DNA from: Gordonia sediminis
Lineage (GTDB): Bacteria; Actinomycetota; Actinomycetes; Mycobacteriales; Mycobacteriaceae
Assembly: GCA_004193205.1 (NCBI GenBank)
Contig: RZUM01000005.1
Span: 310,001-374,000, forward strand
Length of the DNA stretch: 64,000 nucleotides
Direction: 5' to 3'
Positions 1-9,624 of this stretch are shown one piece after another. Position 1 is the stretch's first letter. Each line of letters begins with the position of its first letter. A program made the position numbers and the translations under genes. The notes beneath the pieces are model-generated. The model was not told the DNA's origin. It saw nothing but the letters and a program-made list of their open reading frames with translations, and searched no databases.

Positions 1-1203
<1,203 letters not shown>

Positions 1204-1302
1204 GCCTGGTTCAAGGGACCCGGCGCGCCTGCTATTCCGACGGGCATCGGCGACGTGCGTGAAATCGGGCGCATTCCCGGCATACCGGACAGACGCCGCC
1301 GG

Positions 1303-1776
1303 CTAGCGGCGGAACCACGCGGCCGGATCGTCGCGCAGCGCCTTCGCGATCCGTAGTCGCGACGTCTCGGCGAGGTTGTCGGGCAGCTCGTCGACCCCGA
1401 ACCACGCCACGTCGGTGTTCTCGTCGTCGGCGGGATGCGGGTCACCGTCGAGGTGACGGGCCGCGAAGCACACGTCGAGGTACTGCGTCTGGTCGCCGTT
1501 CGGGTAGGTGATCATCGGGGTGACGTCCACGCTGGTCAGCCGCAGCACCTCGGCGACGATGCCGGTCTCCTCGCTGATCTCGCGGACGACGGCGCGAGCC
1601 GGTTCCTCGCCCGGTTCGAGCACCCCGGACACCACCGCCCACTGCCCCGTGTCCGCGCGTCGGGTCAGCAGGATGTGGCCGTTGCGGTCGCGGACCACCG
1701 CGCTGACCCCCGTCAACCACAACGGGTCGTGCCCGACATGCTGGCGCAGGGCGCGGATGAACTCGGGTATCGGCAC
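1303..1776 (-). CDS. Nudix hydrolase
   Basis: A 157-residue Nudix phosphohydrolase. The full Nudix box is present: GVLEPGEEPARAVVREISEE followed by TGI, matching GX5EX7REUXEEXGU with the metal-binding glutamates intact. The fold begins at about residue 19 (WLTGVSAVVRDRNGHILLTRR). The GTG start at 1776 is chosen because it follows a GGCAGGATGG stretch and gives a domain of normal length; the open frame continues far upstream without homology. These enzymes hydrolyse nucleoside diphosphates linked to another moiety. This short, single-domain form is common in actinobacteria and its substrate cannot be predicted. Confidence 0.85.
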   Translation of the reverse strand: MPIPEFIRALRQHVGHDPLWLTGVSAVVRDRNGHILLTRRADTGQWAVVSGVLEPGEEPARAVVREISEETGIVAEVLRLTSVDVTPMITYPNGDQTQYLDVCFAARHLDGDPHPADDENTDVAWFGVDELPDNLAETSRLRIAKALRDDPAAWFRR

Positions 1777-1894
1777 GTCGCCATCCTGCCCGGTCCGTCG
1801 ATCCGGCGCATCGCGGTGGTCGGCCGGAATTGTCGGTGGCCGATGCTTCACTGTTTTCGCAACTGGTTCGCAGTCGGAGACACAGGAGGTACCG

Positions 1895-2380
1895 GTGACG
1901 CAGCAACCCGACGCCCGCGCGGACGCGTCGATGGGCATGGACTGGGAGTTCATGGAACGTTGGTTGGTCGATTCGATGTGCGACATGCCCCGCGCGGCGG
2001 TCCTGGACATCGGGCCTCGCGACGCCCGTGTCGACGCCGATGCGCCCGACGTCGACTGCGCCCAGATCCAGGCGCTCAGCTCGTCGACCTTCCTGTTGCG
2101 CCTGTCCACGACGGCGATGTCGGTGCCCCTGCTCGGCGGATACGGTGTGCCTCGTGAGTCACGCGACATCTGGCACTACGACGACGCGTTCTCCGACTGC
2201 ACACACGGCTACCTGATGAGCCGGTCGCGCCGGCGCGTCGCGGAGATCTGCGTGGCGTGGTTCCGGGATCGCTGCGGTTTCTCAGCGCCCGAGCAGCTGG
2301 GGTGCTCCTACACCGAGCCGGTGGTGCTGGGTGAAAACCGCACGTCACCGCCATCCGGTGCACGTCAGGGATACCCCTGA
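1895..2380 (+). CDS. conserved hypothetical protein
   Basis: A 161-residue soluble protein that I do not recognise with confidence. The start is clear: a GTG at 1895 sits 6 nt after a perfect AGGAGGT ribosome site. The protein has no signal peptide or membrane segment. It is rich in Trp, Arg and Asp, with notable stretches MDWEFMERWLVDSMCDMP and WHYDDAFSDCTHGYL. The composition recalls small actinobacterial chaperone-like proteins of the TY-Chap type, but I see no diagnostic motif. Codon use resembles its neighbours. It is transcribed divergently from the Nudix gene, with 118 bp between the two starts. Confidence 0.6.
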   Translation: MTQQPDARADASMGMDWEFMERWLVDSMCDMPRAAVLDIGPRDARVDADAPDVDCAQIQALSSSTFLLRLSTTAMSVPLLGGYGVPRESRDIWHYDDAFSDCTHGYLMSRSRRRVAEICVAWFRDRCGFSAPEQLGCSYTEPVVLGENRTSPPSGARQGYP

Positions 2381-2442
2381 TCTTTCCCCGAATTAGCCTT
2401 TCGCCTGGTGATTTCCCGAAGGAATGGGGGCACAGTGGAGTC

Positions 2443-2649
2443 ATGACCTACTCAACACAAAACACAAAAAACGGACTCGGCTTCTGGAAGGTGCTCGGCG
2501 TCATCGCAGTCGCGTTGATCGCGCTGATCATCATCGGCCCACTGCTCAAGGGGCTCTTCTGGCTCGCTCTGTTCGCCCTCGCGATCTACGGCGGCTACAT
2601 GCTGTTCCGGTCGTCGCGGTCCCGCAACCACACCAACGGATCGGTCTAG
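2443..2649 (+). CDS. small two-helix membrane protein
   Basis: A 68-residue protein. A polar N-terminus (about 16 residues) is followed by two closely spaced hydrophobic segments, about residues 17-35 (VLGVIAVALIALIIIGPLL) and 37-56, and a basic Arg/Ser tail (RSSRSR). It is probably a small inner-membrane protein with both ends in the cytoplasm. The ATG at 2443 follows a GTGGAG ribosome site. The macro-domain gene starts 10 bp downstream, so the two may share a transcript. No function is assigned. Confidence 0.65.
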   Translation: MTYSTQNTKNGLGFWKVLGVIAVALIALIIIGPLLKGLFWLALFALAIYGGYMLFRSSRSRNHTNGSV

Positions 2650-2658
2650 CGCCGTAGC

Positions 2659-3177
2659 ATGCCCGTCATGGGCGCCATCGACGTCGTCGTCGCAGACATC
2701 ACCACCGTCGCTGTCGATGCCATCGTGAACGCGGCGAACTCGTCGCTGCTCGGTGGCGGCGGTGTGGATGGCGCGATCCATCGCGCCGGCGGCCCGTCGA
2801 TCCTCGACGAGTGCCGACTCCTGCGGGAGACCACACTGCCGTCCGGGCTCGAGCCCGGGGCGGCGGTGGCCACCACCGCCGGCGACCTGCCGGCCCGGTG
2901 GGTGATCCACACCGTCGGGCCGGTCTACTCGACTCGCGATGACCGGTCCGCGGTGCTGCGGGCCTGTTACGGCCGCAGCCTGCGGCTGGCCGAAGCTCTC
3001 GGCGCGGAATCGATCGCGTTCCCGCTGATCTCGTCGGGAGCCTACGGATGGCCCCTCGACGACGCCGTCCACCAACAGATCCGTGGTGTCAAAGACGCGG
3101 ATTGTGCTGTCGAACTCGTTACGCTGGTGGCGTTTTCGGCCGATATCGCGGAACTCACACGCCGCGCCCTGCGTTGA
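2659..3177 (+). CDS. macro-domain protein (ADP-ribose/O-acetyl-ADP-ribose hydrolase type)
   Basis: A 172-residue single macro domain of the YmdB/MacroD type. Visible signatures are VVVADITTVAVDAIVNAANS near the N-terminus, the glycine-rich loop LLGGGGVDGAIHRAGG at about residues 31-46, and the second ligand loop ISSGAYGWPLD at about residues 122-132. Family members bind ADP-ribose and remove it from proteins or deacetylate O-acetyl-ADP-ribose in the cytosol. The Asn-Ala-Ala-Asn motif and the Gly-rich loop are intact, so the protein should be active. An ATG at 2668 is an equally possible start. It lies directly after the small membrane protein gene. Confidence 0.87.
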   Translation: MPVMGAIDVVVADITTVAVDAIVNAANSSLLGGGGVDGAIHRAGGPSILDECRLLRETTLPSGLEPGAAVATTAGDLPARWVIHTVGPVYSTRDDRSAVLRACYGRSLRLAEALGAESIAFPLISSGAYGWPLDDAVHQQIRGVKDADCAVELVTLVAFSADIAELTRRALR

Positions 3178-3216
3178 ACGGGGCGGTTGCGCGTAGCCCT
3201 GACTATCCTCGCCCTC

Positions 3217-3840
3217 GTGGCCGAATCGAGGCGGGAACCCCTACTCGCGGAACCGACCCTGCGGCGTCGGAACACCGCGGCGTGCGACATCACCGTACGA
3301 CCTCGGCATCCCGGGCGGCCCGACCGTCACGACCTCCCGATCCTCGATCGGTTGCGACGGATGGCCGTCTCGGCGCGCCGGGTCGTGGACGAACGCTCGA
3401 TACCGGGTGAGGTCGTCATCGACCTCGACGCCGGCTGCTGGCGTCCGGCGAGCGCGGCCGGGTATCTGCGGCTGTTCGTCGCCGATCACGGCCACGACGG
3501 GACGATCGCGGTCGTGCTCACCCGCTTCGTCGTCGATCACCCGATCGCCGTGTCCGAGCTGATCGACCACGCCTTCACCGAGACCCGATCGCTGCCCGAC
3601 TGGCGTGAGCAGGAGGCGACCCGGACCCAACCCGGGTTCCGCACCGAGGGTTCCTCCATGCAGACCGGAACCTATCTCGGCGACGATCAGACCTGGTTCT
3701 GCGCACTGCGGTACGCGGCCTACCGTCGGGGCAACGTCGCCTACCTGCTGCATGCCACCGGCACCGCTCCGGCGGCCGAAGCGGCGACGTTCCGCGCGTC
3801 GATCGCGGCCGCTGTAACCAGTGTCCGTTTCGAGGACTGA
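3217..3840 (+). CDS. hypothetical protein, LpqN/LpqT-like C-terminal region
   Basis: A protein of about 207 residues without a signal peptide or lipobox. The N-terminal half contains RVVDERSIPGEVVIDLDAGCW and FVADHGHDGTIAVVLTRFVVD. The C-terminal half (TGTYLGDDQTWFCALRYAAY, then NVAYLLHATGTA) resembles the beta-rich region of actinobacterial LpqN/LpqT proteins. I base this only on pattern and rate it low. The GTG at 3217 is preferred over a TTG at 3187. No clear ribosome site is seen, and a TATCCT hexamer just upstream would fit a leaderless transcript. It lies 39 bp after the macro-domain gene on the same strand. Confidence 0.5.
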   Translation: MAESRREPLLAEPTLRRRNTAACDITVRPRHPGRPDRHDLPILDRLRRMAVSARRVVDERSIPGEVVIDLDAGCWRPASAAGYLRLFVADHGHDGTIAVVLTRFVVDHPIAVSELIDHAFTETRSLPDWREQEATRTQPGFRTEGSSMQTGTYLGDDQTWFCALRYAAYRRGNVAYLLHATGTAPAAEAATFRASIAAAVTSVRFED

Positions 3841-3875
3841 CCGGTGCGAGGACCGACCGCGGGAGGAGCCCTGTC

Positions 3876-4166
3876 ATGGTGAGGCGTGCGGATCGTGTCG
3901 ACGACCTCGAGGCCGCACTCGCGGCCATCGTCGTCTTCGGCGACGACCCCGACGATCAGGGCTGGATGACCGCACGCGCGGGCACCCAGACCCTGTTCGT
4001 GCGGATGGGCGATTTCCCCGACGAGGACCGCTGGTCGTTGTGGCTCGGCGAGGGCCGGTGGATGGACTTCAGTGTGCCGCCCGCCGGCTGGACGATGCGG
4101 GTTCGGGACCGGAGGTGGCCCGCCGGGGCCCGGCCGCGGCTACCGAAGAACGAGTTCCACGACTGA
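3876..4166 (+). CDS. small hypothetical protein
   Basis: A 96-residue soluble protein with a clear GGGAGGAG ribosome site before the ATG at 3876. It is acidic in the middle (GDDPDDQGW, GDFPDEDRWSLW) and ends in a basic, Pro/Arg-rich tail. It looks like a small alpha/beta protein. I do not recognise the family. It is the last gene of the rightward run and converges on the MFS gene, with only 16 bp between the stop codons. Confidence 0.55.
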   Translation: MVRRADRVDDLEAALAAIVVFGDDPDDQGWMTARAGTQTLFVRMGDFPDEDRWSLWLGEGRWMDFSVPPAGWTMRVRDRRWPAGARPRLPKNEFHD

Positions 4167-4182
4167 CCGGCATCAACGCCGG

Positions 4183-6027
4183 TCAGTGCCGCACGGGTCC
4201 CGACGCCCGATCGGATTCGACCCGAGTCGGCTCGACCAGATCCGACGGGGCCTCACCCGAGGCGAAGGCCGCCACCGCAGCCAGTTCCTCACCCACCGAC
4301 TCGGTCGCGGTGGTCGCGTCCAGATCCTCCGCTGCGGTCTTCTTCCCGTCGGTGAACAGGCAGAAGACGGTGCCGAGCAGGCAGCAGACGAGGGCGAAGG
4401 TGAAGGCCGCGGCCAACCCGTCGGAGAACGCGTTGCTGATCAGATGCGGGAAGAAGTCGAGCCCGGTGAGGTGATCGACGCTGGATTGCGGAAGGCCACT
4501 CAACGCCTGGCCGCCGATCTCCCGGATCGGGTTGTAGCCGAGGAAGGCCGCGAACAGGATGGCGACGGTGGGCAGATGGGCGATGCCCTGCGCGGTCCCG
4601 TCCGGCATGCCGTTGGCCGTGAGCCCACTGAACATCGCGGTCGGCAGATGGGTGCTGAGTCCGGCAATCATGAGCGAGAAGAACAGTCCGATCGACAACA
4701 CCATGGCCGCGTTCTGGAAGGTCGTCATCATGCCGGCGCCCGATCCGCGTGAGGTGACCGGCAGGCTGTTCATGACCTCTGCGCGGTTGGGCGAGGCGAA
4801 CAGGCCCATCCCGATGCCGTTGATCAGCAGGATCAGGGCGAACGCCCAGTAGTTGAAGTCCACCGGGATCGCGATGAGCGCCGCGAAGGTGCCGGCCGTG
4901 ATGAGCATGCCGGTCGTCGTGAACATCTTGGTGCCCAGGCGGTCGGACAGCGCGCCCGAGAGCGGTGCGCTGATCAGGAATCCGAGGGTCATCGGCAACA
5001 TGTAGATGGCCGCCCACAGCGGGGTGCGGGTGTAGTCGTAGCCGTGCTGAGGCAACCAGATGCCCTGCAGCCAGATGATCAGGATGAACTGCAGTCCACC
5101 GCGACCGATCGAGGCCATCAGGTTGGCGGCGTTGCCGAAGGCGAACGACCGATTCCGGAACAGCGACAGTTCGAACAAGGGACTCTCGACCCGCGTCTCG
5201 ATGACCGTGAACAGCACCAGCATCGCGAGACCGCCGACGATCGCCCCGATGACCCACGGATTACCCCACCCCATATTCGAGGTGCCGTAGGGCTGGATGC
5301 CGTAGGTGATGCCGACCAGGATCGCGATGAGCCCGACGGCGAAGGTCACGTTGCCCCACCAGTCCATCTTCGCCTTCCGGCGTACACCGGTGTCGCGCAG
5401 TTTGAGATAGGCCCAGACGGTGCCGATCACCCCGAAGGGCACCGACACGAGGAAGATGTAGTGCCACGCGATCGGCGCGAGAATACCGCCGATGAGCAGG
5501 CCGAGGAAGGACCCGGAGATGGCGGCGACACCGTTGATCCCCATCGCCAGGCCGCGTTCGTTGGCGGGGAAGGCGTCGGTGAGGATCGCCGAACTGTTGG
5601 CCATCAGGAAGGCACCGCCGACGCCCTGGATCACCCGCCATAAGATCAGCCACAGCGCGGCCTCGGTGCCGTCGAACCAGGTGATGGCCAGGAATATCGA
5701 CGACACGGTGAAGATGGCGAAACCCATGTTGTACATGCGGGCGCGCCCGAACATGTCGCCGAGTCGGCCGAAGCTGACCACGAGGACCGCGGTGACGACG
5801 AGGAAGCCCATCATCATCCACAGCAGATAGCTGGTGTTCTGCGGTTCGAGCGGGTTGAGTCCGATGCCCTTGAAGATGTCGGGCAGGGCGATCAGCACGA
5901 TCGACGAATTGATCGTGGCGATCAGCATGCCCAACGTGGTGTTGGACAGGGCGATCCATTTGTAGCGGGGTCCGAGATCGGTGGGTGCCGCGTCGGGCGC
6001 GGCGTTGAGGGCTGTGGCGGAGGCCAT
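4183..6027 (-). CDS. MFS drug exporter, DHA2 (14-helix) type
   Basis: A 614-residue proton-driven multidrug efflux protein of the DHA2 branch. Visible are TM1 with NTTLGMLIATINSSIVLIAL (the DHA2 motif around the first helix), the loop motif GRLGDMFGRARMYN, and WRVIQGVGGAFLMANSSAIL (motif C region). Length and spacing suit 14 membrane segments. The C-terminus is a soluble acidic tail rich in Glu, Ala and Thr. The ATG at 6027 follows an AAAGGA site. It lies 79 bp downstream of a MarR-type regulator on the same strand, a common arrangement for substrate-induced efflux. The exported compound is unknown. Confidence 0.88.
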   Translation of the reverse strand: MASATALNAAPDAAPTDLGPRYKWIALSNTTLGMLIATINSSIVLIALPDIFKGIGLNPLEPQNTSYLLWMMMGFLVVTAVLVVSFGRLGDMFGRARMYNMGFAIFTVSSIFLAITWFDGTEAALWLILWRVIQGVGGAFLMANSSAILTDAFPANERGLAMGINGVAAISGSFLGLLIGGILAPIAWHYIFLVSVPFGVIGTVWAYLKLRDTGVRRKAKMDWWGNVTFAVGLIAILVGITYGIQPYGTSNMGWGNPWVIGAIVGGLAMLVLFTVIETRVESPLFELSLFRNRSFAFGNAANLMASIGRGGLQFILIIWLQGIWLPQHGYDYTRTPLWAAIYMLPMTLGFLISAPLSGALSDRLGTKMFTTTGMLITAGTFAALIAIPVDFNYWAFALILLINGIGMGLFASPNRAEVMNSLPVTSRGSGAGMMTTFQNAAMVLSIGLFFSLMIAGLSTHLPTAMFSGLTANGMPDGTAQGIAHLPTVAILFAAFLGYNPIREIGGQALSGLPQSSVDHLTGLDFFPHLISNAFSDGLAAAFTFALVCCLLGTVFCLFTDGKKTAAEDLDATTATESVGEELAAVAAFASGEAPSDLVEPTRVESDRASGPVRH

Positions 6028-6106
6028 GGGTCCGAGGTCCTTTGCGTGGGAGACGTGCCGGTGCGGGTCGGGGGGCGCGGCCAGAAGGGTCGGCGCGCCC
6101 ACCGGT

Positions 6107-6556
6107 TCAGGTCGTTCCGAGGGCGTCGGCCAGGATCGCCAGGCCACGCCCGACGGTGGCACGGTCGTCGGGGTCGAGACCCTCGATCGCCTCGGCGAGC
6201 AGTCGTGCCCGTCTGGTGCGCGTGTTGGCGATGATCTCGATGCCCTGGGCGGTGGGATCGAGCAGTCGGGCGCGGCCGTCGTCGGGATCGGTGGTGCGTT
6301 GCACGTAACCCTGCTCTTCGAGCGACGCGACGATACGCGACATCGTCGGGGCCGACACCGATTCACGCTCGGCGAGAGCGGACAACCGGATCGGCGCGTG
6401 GTTGATGATCGTCCAGAGCGCCGCGGCGGCGCCCGCGCTGAGGTTGCCGTTGCCGCCGCGGGTCCGCAGGGTGCGGTTGATGCGGGTCAGCAGATGATAG
6501 AGCGTCGGCACCGAGGTGGCGCCGTCGATGCTTTCGGCCGTGGATGGACTGGTCAT
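6107..6556 (-). CDS. MarR-family transcriptional regulator of the adjacent exporter
   Basis: A 149-residue MarR protein. The winged helix is clear: LSALAERESVSAPTMSRIVA is the recognition helix region, and TTDPDDGRARLLDPT is the wing with the usual D-x-R pair. Flanking helices should form the dimer interface. It is transcribed with the downstream MFS exporter. MarR proteins normally repress their own operon and release DNA on binding a phenolic ligand. An AT-rich inverted repeat about 60 bp upstream of the start is the likely operator. Confidence 0.87.
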   Translation of the reverse strand: MTSPSTAESIDGATSVPTLYHLLTRINRTLRTRGGNGNLSAGAAAALWTIINHAPIRLSALAERESVSAPTMSRIVASLEEQGYVQRTTDPDDGRARLLDPTAQGIEIIANTRTRRARLLAEAIEGLDPDDRATVGRGLAILADALGTT

Positions 6557-6601
6557 CGCGTTCCCTTCGGATCGGAGTCGACCGCCGATTGGTTGACTGA
6601 T

Positions 6602-6632
6602 GCAACCACATTAGTTGCTTAATGCTAAGTAA
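6602..6632. promoter_or_regulatory. probable MarR operator
   Basis: An AT-rich island in GC-rich sequence. It holds the inverted repeat TTGCTTA-ATGC-TAAGTAA (6615-6632, 6 of 7 positions symmetric) and an overlapping pair GCAAC (6602-6606) and GTTGC (6614-6618). It lies 46-76 bp upstream of the marR start, where a promoter would be. MarR proteins bind such 16-20 bp imperfect palindromes. Assignment to this regulator is inferred from position. Confidence 0.5.
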
Positions 6633-6821
6633 TCGAATCGTAAAGTCCGTCGAGGGCGGTTTCGCGGTCTCGTCTTCGACACGAATTCCGTCGGGGACCC
6701 GGCGGTGTCGGGGTCGCGGCGTACTGTTCCGCGATGGGGAGGTCCGTCACGCGTCGGTTGTGTGCGGGAGCCCCAGAAGCCGAAAGCCCGGAAGCCGAAG
6801 GCCCGGATTTGGGAGGGAGCC

Positions 6822-7094
6822 ATGCTCGGACTAGGAATCATCGGCTGGATCATCATCGGCGGCCTCGCCGGATGGGTGGCCAGCATGATCATGAAGACCA
6901 ACGCCCAGATGGGCATCCTGATGAACATCGTCGTCGGCATCGTCGGCGGTCTCGTCGGCGGATTCATCCTCGCGCTGTTCGGTGTCGACGTCGAGGGCGG
7001 CGGACTGATCTTCAGCTTCGTCACCTGCCTGGCCGGTGCGTGCCTGTTGATCTGGGTCGTCGGCCTCGTCCGAGGTCGGCGTTCGCGCGTGTGA
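6822..7094 (+). CDS. GlsB/YeaQ/YmgE-family stress-response membrane protein
   Basis: A 90-residue protein with three hydrophobic segments. It starts LGIIGWIIIGGLAGWVASMI, the hallmark of the transglycosylase-associated/GlsB family, followed by IVVGIVGGLVGGFIL and a third helix near the C-terminus. The ATG at 6822 follows a strong GGGAGGGAG ribosome site. Family members are small membrane proteins associated with envelope stress, with no known enzymatic role. The gene is followed by a strong terminator hairpin. Confidence 0.8.
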   Translation: MLGLGIIGWIIIGGLAGWVASMIMKTNAQMGILMNIVVGIVGGLVGGFILALFGVDVEGGGLIFSFVTCLAGACLLIWVVGLVRGRRSRV

Positions 7095-7125
7095 GGGCCA
7101 GAACCCGAAAGGACGCCCACGCGAG

Positions 7126-7160
7126 ACTGCGCCCCGCCACGTGACGTGGCGGGGCGCAGT
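7126..7160. terminator. bidirectional hairpin terminator
   Basis: A perfect 16-bp stem (left arm ACTGCGCCCCGCCACG at 7126-7141) with a TGA loop and the exact complementary right arm ending at 7160. It lies between the convergent GlsB-like gene (ends 7094) and narK (ends 7188) and can serve both strands. No U-tract follows, as is usual in actinobacteria. Confidence 0.8.
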
Positions 7161-7187
7161 AGTGGTACGAAGGTTTCCCAGGTCGCG

Positions 7188-8579
7188 TCAGACGCCGGCC
7201 TGTGCCATCCGGGTGCCGGGACGGATGTAGAACGCCCAGGTGATCACCAGCAGGCCGAGGAAGAAGAACACGTAGAACCACAGGGCCGGTTCGATATTGC
7301 CGAAGTTGCTCTTCGACCAGGCGTAGGCCAGCGGCACGATGAACCCACCGAAGGCGCCGACCGAGGAGATGATTCCCAGCGCACCCGCGGCCTGCCGGCG
7401 CATGTTGGTCATGATCTCCGGGGTGCCGCCGGCATCCTCACCCTTGACACGGAAGATCTTGGAGATCATCCGGTAGGTCGAACCGTTGCCGATGCCGGTG
7501 GCGACGAACAAGAACATGAACGCCATGAAAAAGAACGGCAGATTCACCGCCTTCACCGACCAGAGCGCGGCGGCCGCGCCCGCAGCCAACATGACGAAGC
7601 TGACCGCGGTGATGCGGGCGCCACCGATCACGTCGGAGAGTTTGCCACCGAGCGGTCGTGCGATCGACCCGATGCCGGCGCCCAGGAACGCCCACGTCAG
7701 GGCGATGTCACCGCGATCGAATACGGCCTTGAGCAGGCTCGGGAACGCGGCGGAGTAGCCGATGAACGAGCCGAAGGTGCCGATGTAGAGCAGCGACATG
7801 ATCCAGGTGTCCTTGTGCCGCAACGACTCCCAGACGGGCTTCACGTCGGCCTTGGCCTCCGACAGGTTGTTCATGAACAGGAACGCCAGCACCGCCGCGG
7901 CCACCGCGAGCGGGACGTAGAACAGACCCGCATACGACAGGGTCACTCCGGCGCCGATCGCGACGATGTACGGGATGATCTTCTGGGCGACCGCGACACC
8001 GATGTTGCCGCCGGCGGCGTTGAGGCCCAGGGCCCAGCCCTTTTCCTTCTCCGGGTAGAAGAAGGAGATGTTGGCCATCGACGAGGCGAAGTTACCGCCA
8101 CCGAAGCCTGCTGTCGCGGCGACCAACAGCAGCAATCCGAACGGGATGTCCGGGTTGGACACCGCCCAGGCCAGCCCGAGGCACGGCACCAGCAGCAGAA
8201 GCGCCGAGATGACGGTCCAGTTGCGTCCGCCGAAGACCGGGACCGCGAAAGTGTATGGCAGACGCAGGAATGCGCCCACGCCGCTCGGGACCGCGACCAG
8301 CCACAGAGCCTGCGTGGTGGACAGGGCGAACCCTGACGCGGCGGCGGTGCCGTCGGCGTTGGCCGTCATCTGAACCACCACGATGCTCCAGAGCAGCCAC
8401 ACCGAAAAACCGATGTGCTCGGCGAAGATGGAGAAGCAGAGGTTCTTGAGGGCGACCTTCTTGCCGACCGAGTTCCAGAACGTCGGGTCGTCGGGCTGCC
8501 AGTGGTGGATCCAATGGCCGCGCTGGTCGAGGGTGACCTGCGCGGGTGTACGAGTGGTGGTCTCGATTGCGGATGTCAT
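7188..8579 (-). CDS. narK: NarK-type nitrate/nitrite transporter (first copy)
   Basis: A 463-residue MFS protein of the nitrate-nitrite porter family. The nitrate signature GFGGGNFASSM is present in the first half and GLNAAGGNIGVAVAQ follows, with FGGRNW in an early loop. Twelve membrane helices are expected. It should move nitrate in or nitrite out across the plasma membrane. The ATG at 8579 follows AGAAGG at suitable spacing. It stands alone here; a second, diverged narK heads the nirBD cassette at 48.3 kb. The upstream region carries a GlnR-type motif, suggesting nitrogen control. Confidence 0.9.
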   Translation of the reverse strand: MTSAIETTTRTPAQVTLDQRGHWIHHWQPDDPTFWNSVGKKVALKNLCFSIFAEHIGFSVWLLWSIVVVQMTANADGTAAASGFALSTTQALWLVAVPSGVGAFLRLPYTFAVPVFGGRNWTVISALLLLVPCLGLAWAVSNPDIPFGLLLLVAATAGFGGGNFASSMANISFFYPEKEKGWALGLNAAGGNIGVAVAQKIIPYIVAIGAGVTLSYAGLFYVPLAVAAAVLAFLFMNNLSEAKADVKPVWESLRHKDTWIMSLLYIGTFGSFIGYSAAFPSLLKAVFDRGDIALTWAFLGAGIGSIARPLGGKLSDVIGGARITAVSFVMLAAGAAAALWSVKAVNLPFFFMAFMFLFVATGIGNGSTYRMISKIFRVKGEDAGGTPEIMTNMRRQAAGALGIISSVGAFGGFIVPLAYAWSKSNFGNIEPALWFYVFFFLGLLVITWAFYIRPGTRMAQAGV

Positions 8580-8907
8580 GCGGTGCCTTCTGGGCTCGGT
8601 GTGGCTTGATGATGTGGTGGGCGACACTGCCCATGACGAACTGAGGAAAAGGTACGGGCGTCCAGTAACGCACCGTTCACACTTCAGTTACGCGATCATC
8701 AAGGGCAACGCACATCGCCGGAAGGCGGCGGTGAGGTTTACCGAAGACGTCAACGGTGCAGGTCAGAACCTCACAGAACGATCCGTGCGCTGTGCGGAGA
8801 ATCTCTCGGAGACCCGTCCGGTGCGGCCGCCGGTATGGCTCACGTCCACCGGTTCGGTGATCTCGCATAGCCTGGCCGAAGACCCTCGATCAGAAGGAGA
8901 CACTCCC
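8580..8907. promoter_or_regulatory. divergent promoter region with GlnR-type motif (8665-8691)
   Basis: A 328-bp gap between the starts of narK (minus) and a sugar-epimerase-like gene (plus). It contains GTAAC-n6-TTCAC-n6-GTTAC at 8665-8691, three AC dinucleotides spaced AC-n9-AC-n9-AC. This fits the actinobacterial GlnR box (gTnAC-n6-GaAAC repeats). It lies 86-112 bp upstream of narK. No other gene or stable hairpin was recognised in the gap. GlnR binding is inferred; the regulator gene is not in the window. Confidence 0.5.
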
Positions 8908-9555
8908 ATGACCCAGGTGGCCGTCGTCGGTGGACACGGAAAGATCGCGCTGCGGCTGGCGAAGATCCTCTCCGACCGCGGTGACGCAGTGACGTCGATC
9001 ATCCGTGATCCGGCACAGTCCGACGACATCCGCGCGACGGGTGCGCAACCGTTGGTCGCGGATGTCGAACACCTCGACGAGGCCGGGCTGGCGAAAGCGA
9101 TCGCCGGGGCCGACGTCCTGGTCTGGTCGGCCGGCGCCGGCGGAGGCGACCCGGCCCGCACCTACGCCGTGGACCGAGACGCCGCGATCCGCTCCATGGC
9201 CGCGGCCGACATCGCCGGGGTGCACCGCTACGTCATGGTCTCGTATTTCGGGGCCGGCCCCGACCACGGTGTGCCCGAGGACAATTCGTTCTATCCGTAC
9301 GCCGAGGCGAAGGCCGCGGCCGATACCCGGCTGCGGCAGACGGCACTGGACTGGACCATCGTGGGTCCGAGCAAACTCACCGACGAACCGGGCAGCGGCA
9401 CCATCGCGGTGGGCGGTGCGCGGACCCCGGGCAGCGAGGTGAGCCGCGACAACGTCGCCGCCGTGGTGGCCGCGGTCCTCGCGGAGCCGTCGACCATCCA
9501 TCGCACCATCGAGTTCGACGACGGTGAGACGCCGATCGCCGAGGCGATCCGATGA
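8908..9555 (+). CDS. atypical SDR, NAD(P)-binding protein (NmrA/UDP-sugar epimerase-like)
   Basis: A 215-residue Rossmann-fold protein of the atypical/extended SDR group. The N-terminus has VAVVGGHGKIALRLAKIL (a GxxGxxA-type dinucleotide loop). YVMVSYFGAG and YPYAEAKAAAD supply the Ser and the YxxxK-like Tyr-Ala-Glu-Ala-Lys. The C-terminus has the usual DNVAAVVAAVL helix. Such proteins reduce sugars or quinones or act as redox sensors. The ATG at 8908 follows AGAAGGAGA. The substrate is unknown. Confidence 0.8.
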   Translation: MTQVAVVGGHGKIALRLAKILSDRGDAVTSIIRDPAQSDDIRATGAQPLVADVEHLDEAGLAKAIAGADVLVWSAGAGGGDPARTYAVDRDAAIRSMAAADIAGVHRYVMVSYFGAGPDHGVPEDNSFYPYAEAKAAADTRLRQTALDWTIVGPSKLTDEPGSGTIAVGGARTPGSEVSRDNVAAVVAAVLAEPSTIHRTIEFDDGETPIAEAIR

Positions 9556-9624
9556 CCGGCGACCCGATCCCGTCCGACCCCTCGTGCCGCGATCATCTCG
9601 TCTGAGCAACGGGAGGTGTAGGGA

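Noticed and set aside
2452-3075. Antisense frame over the macro-domain gene
   Set aside because: The plus-strand protein has complete macro-domain motifs; the antisense one has none.
7146-8336. A 396-codon plus-strand frame opposite narK
   Set aside because: It is rich in Arg, Gly, Asp and Gln with no motif, while the minus strand holds an unmistakable NarK.
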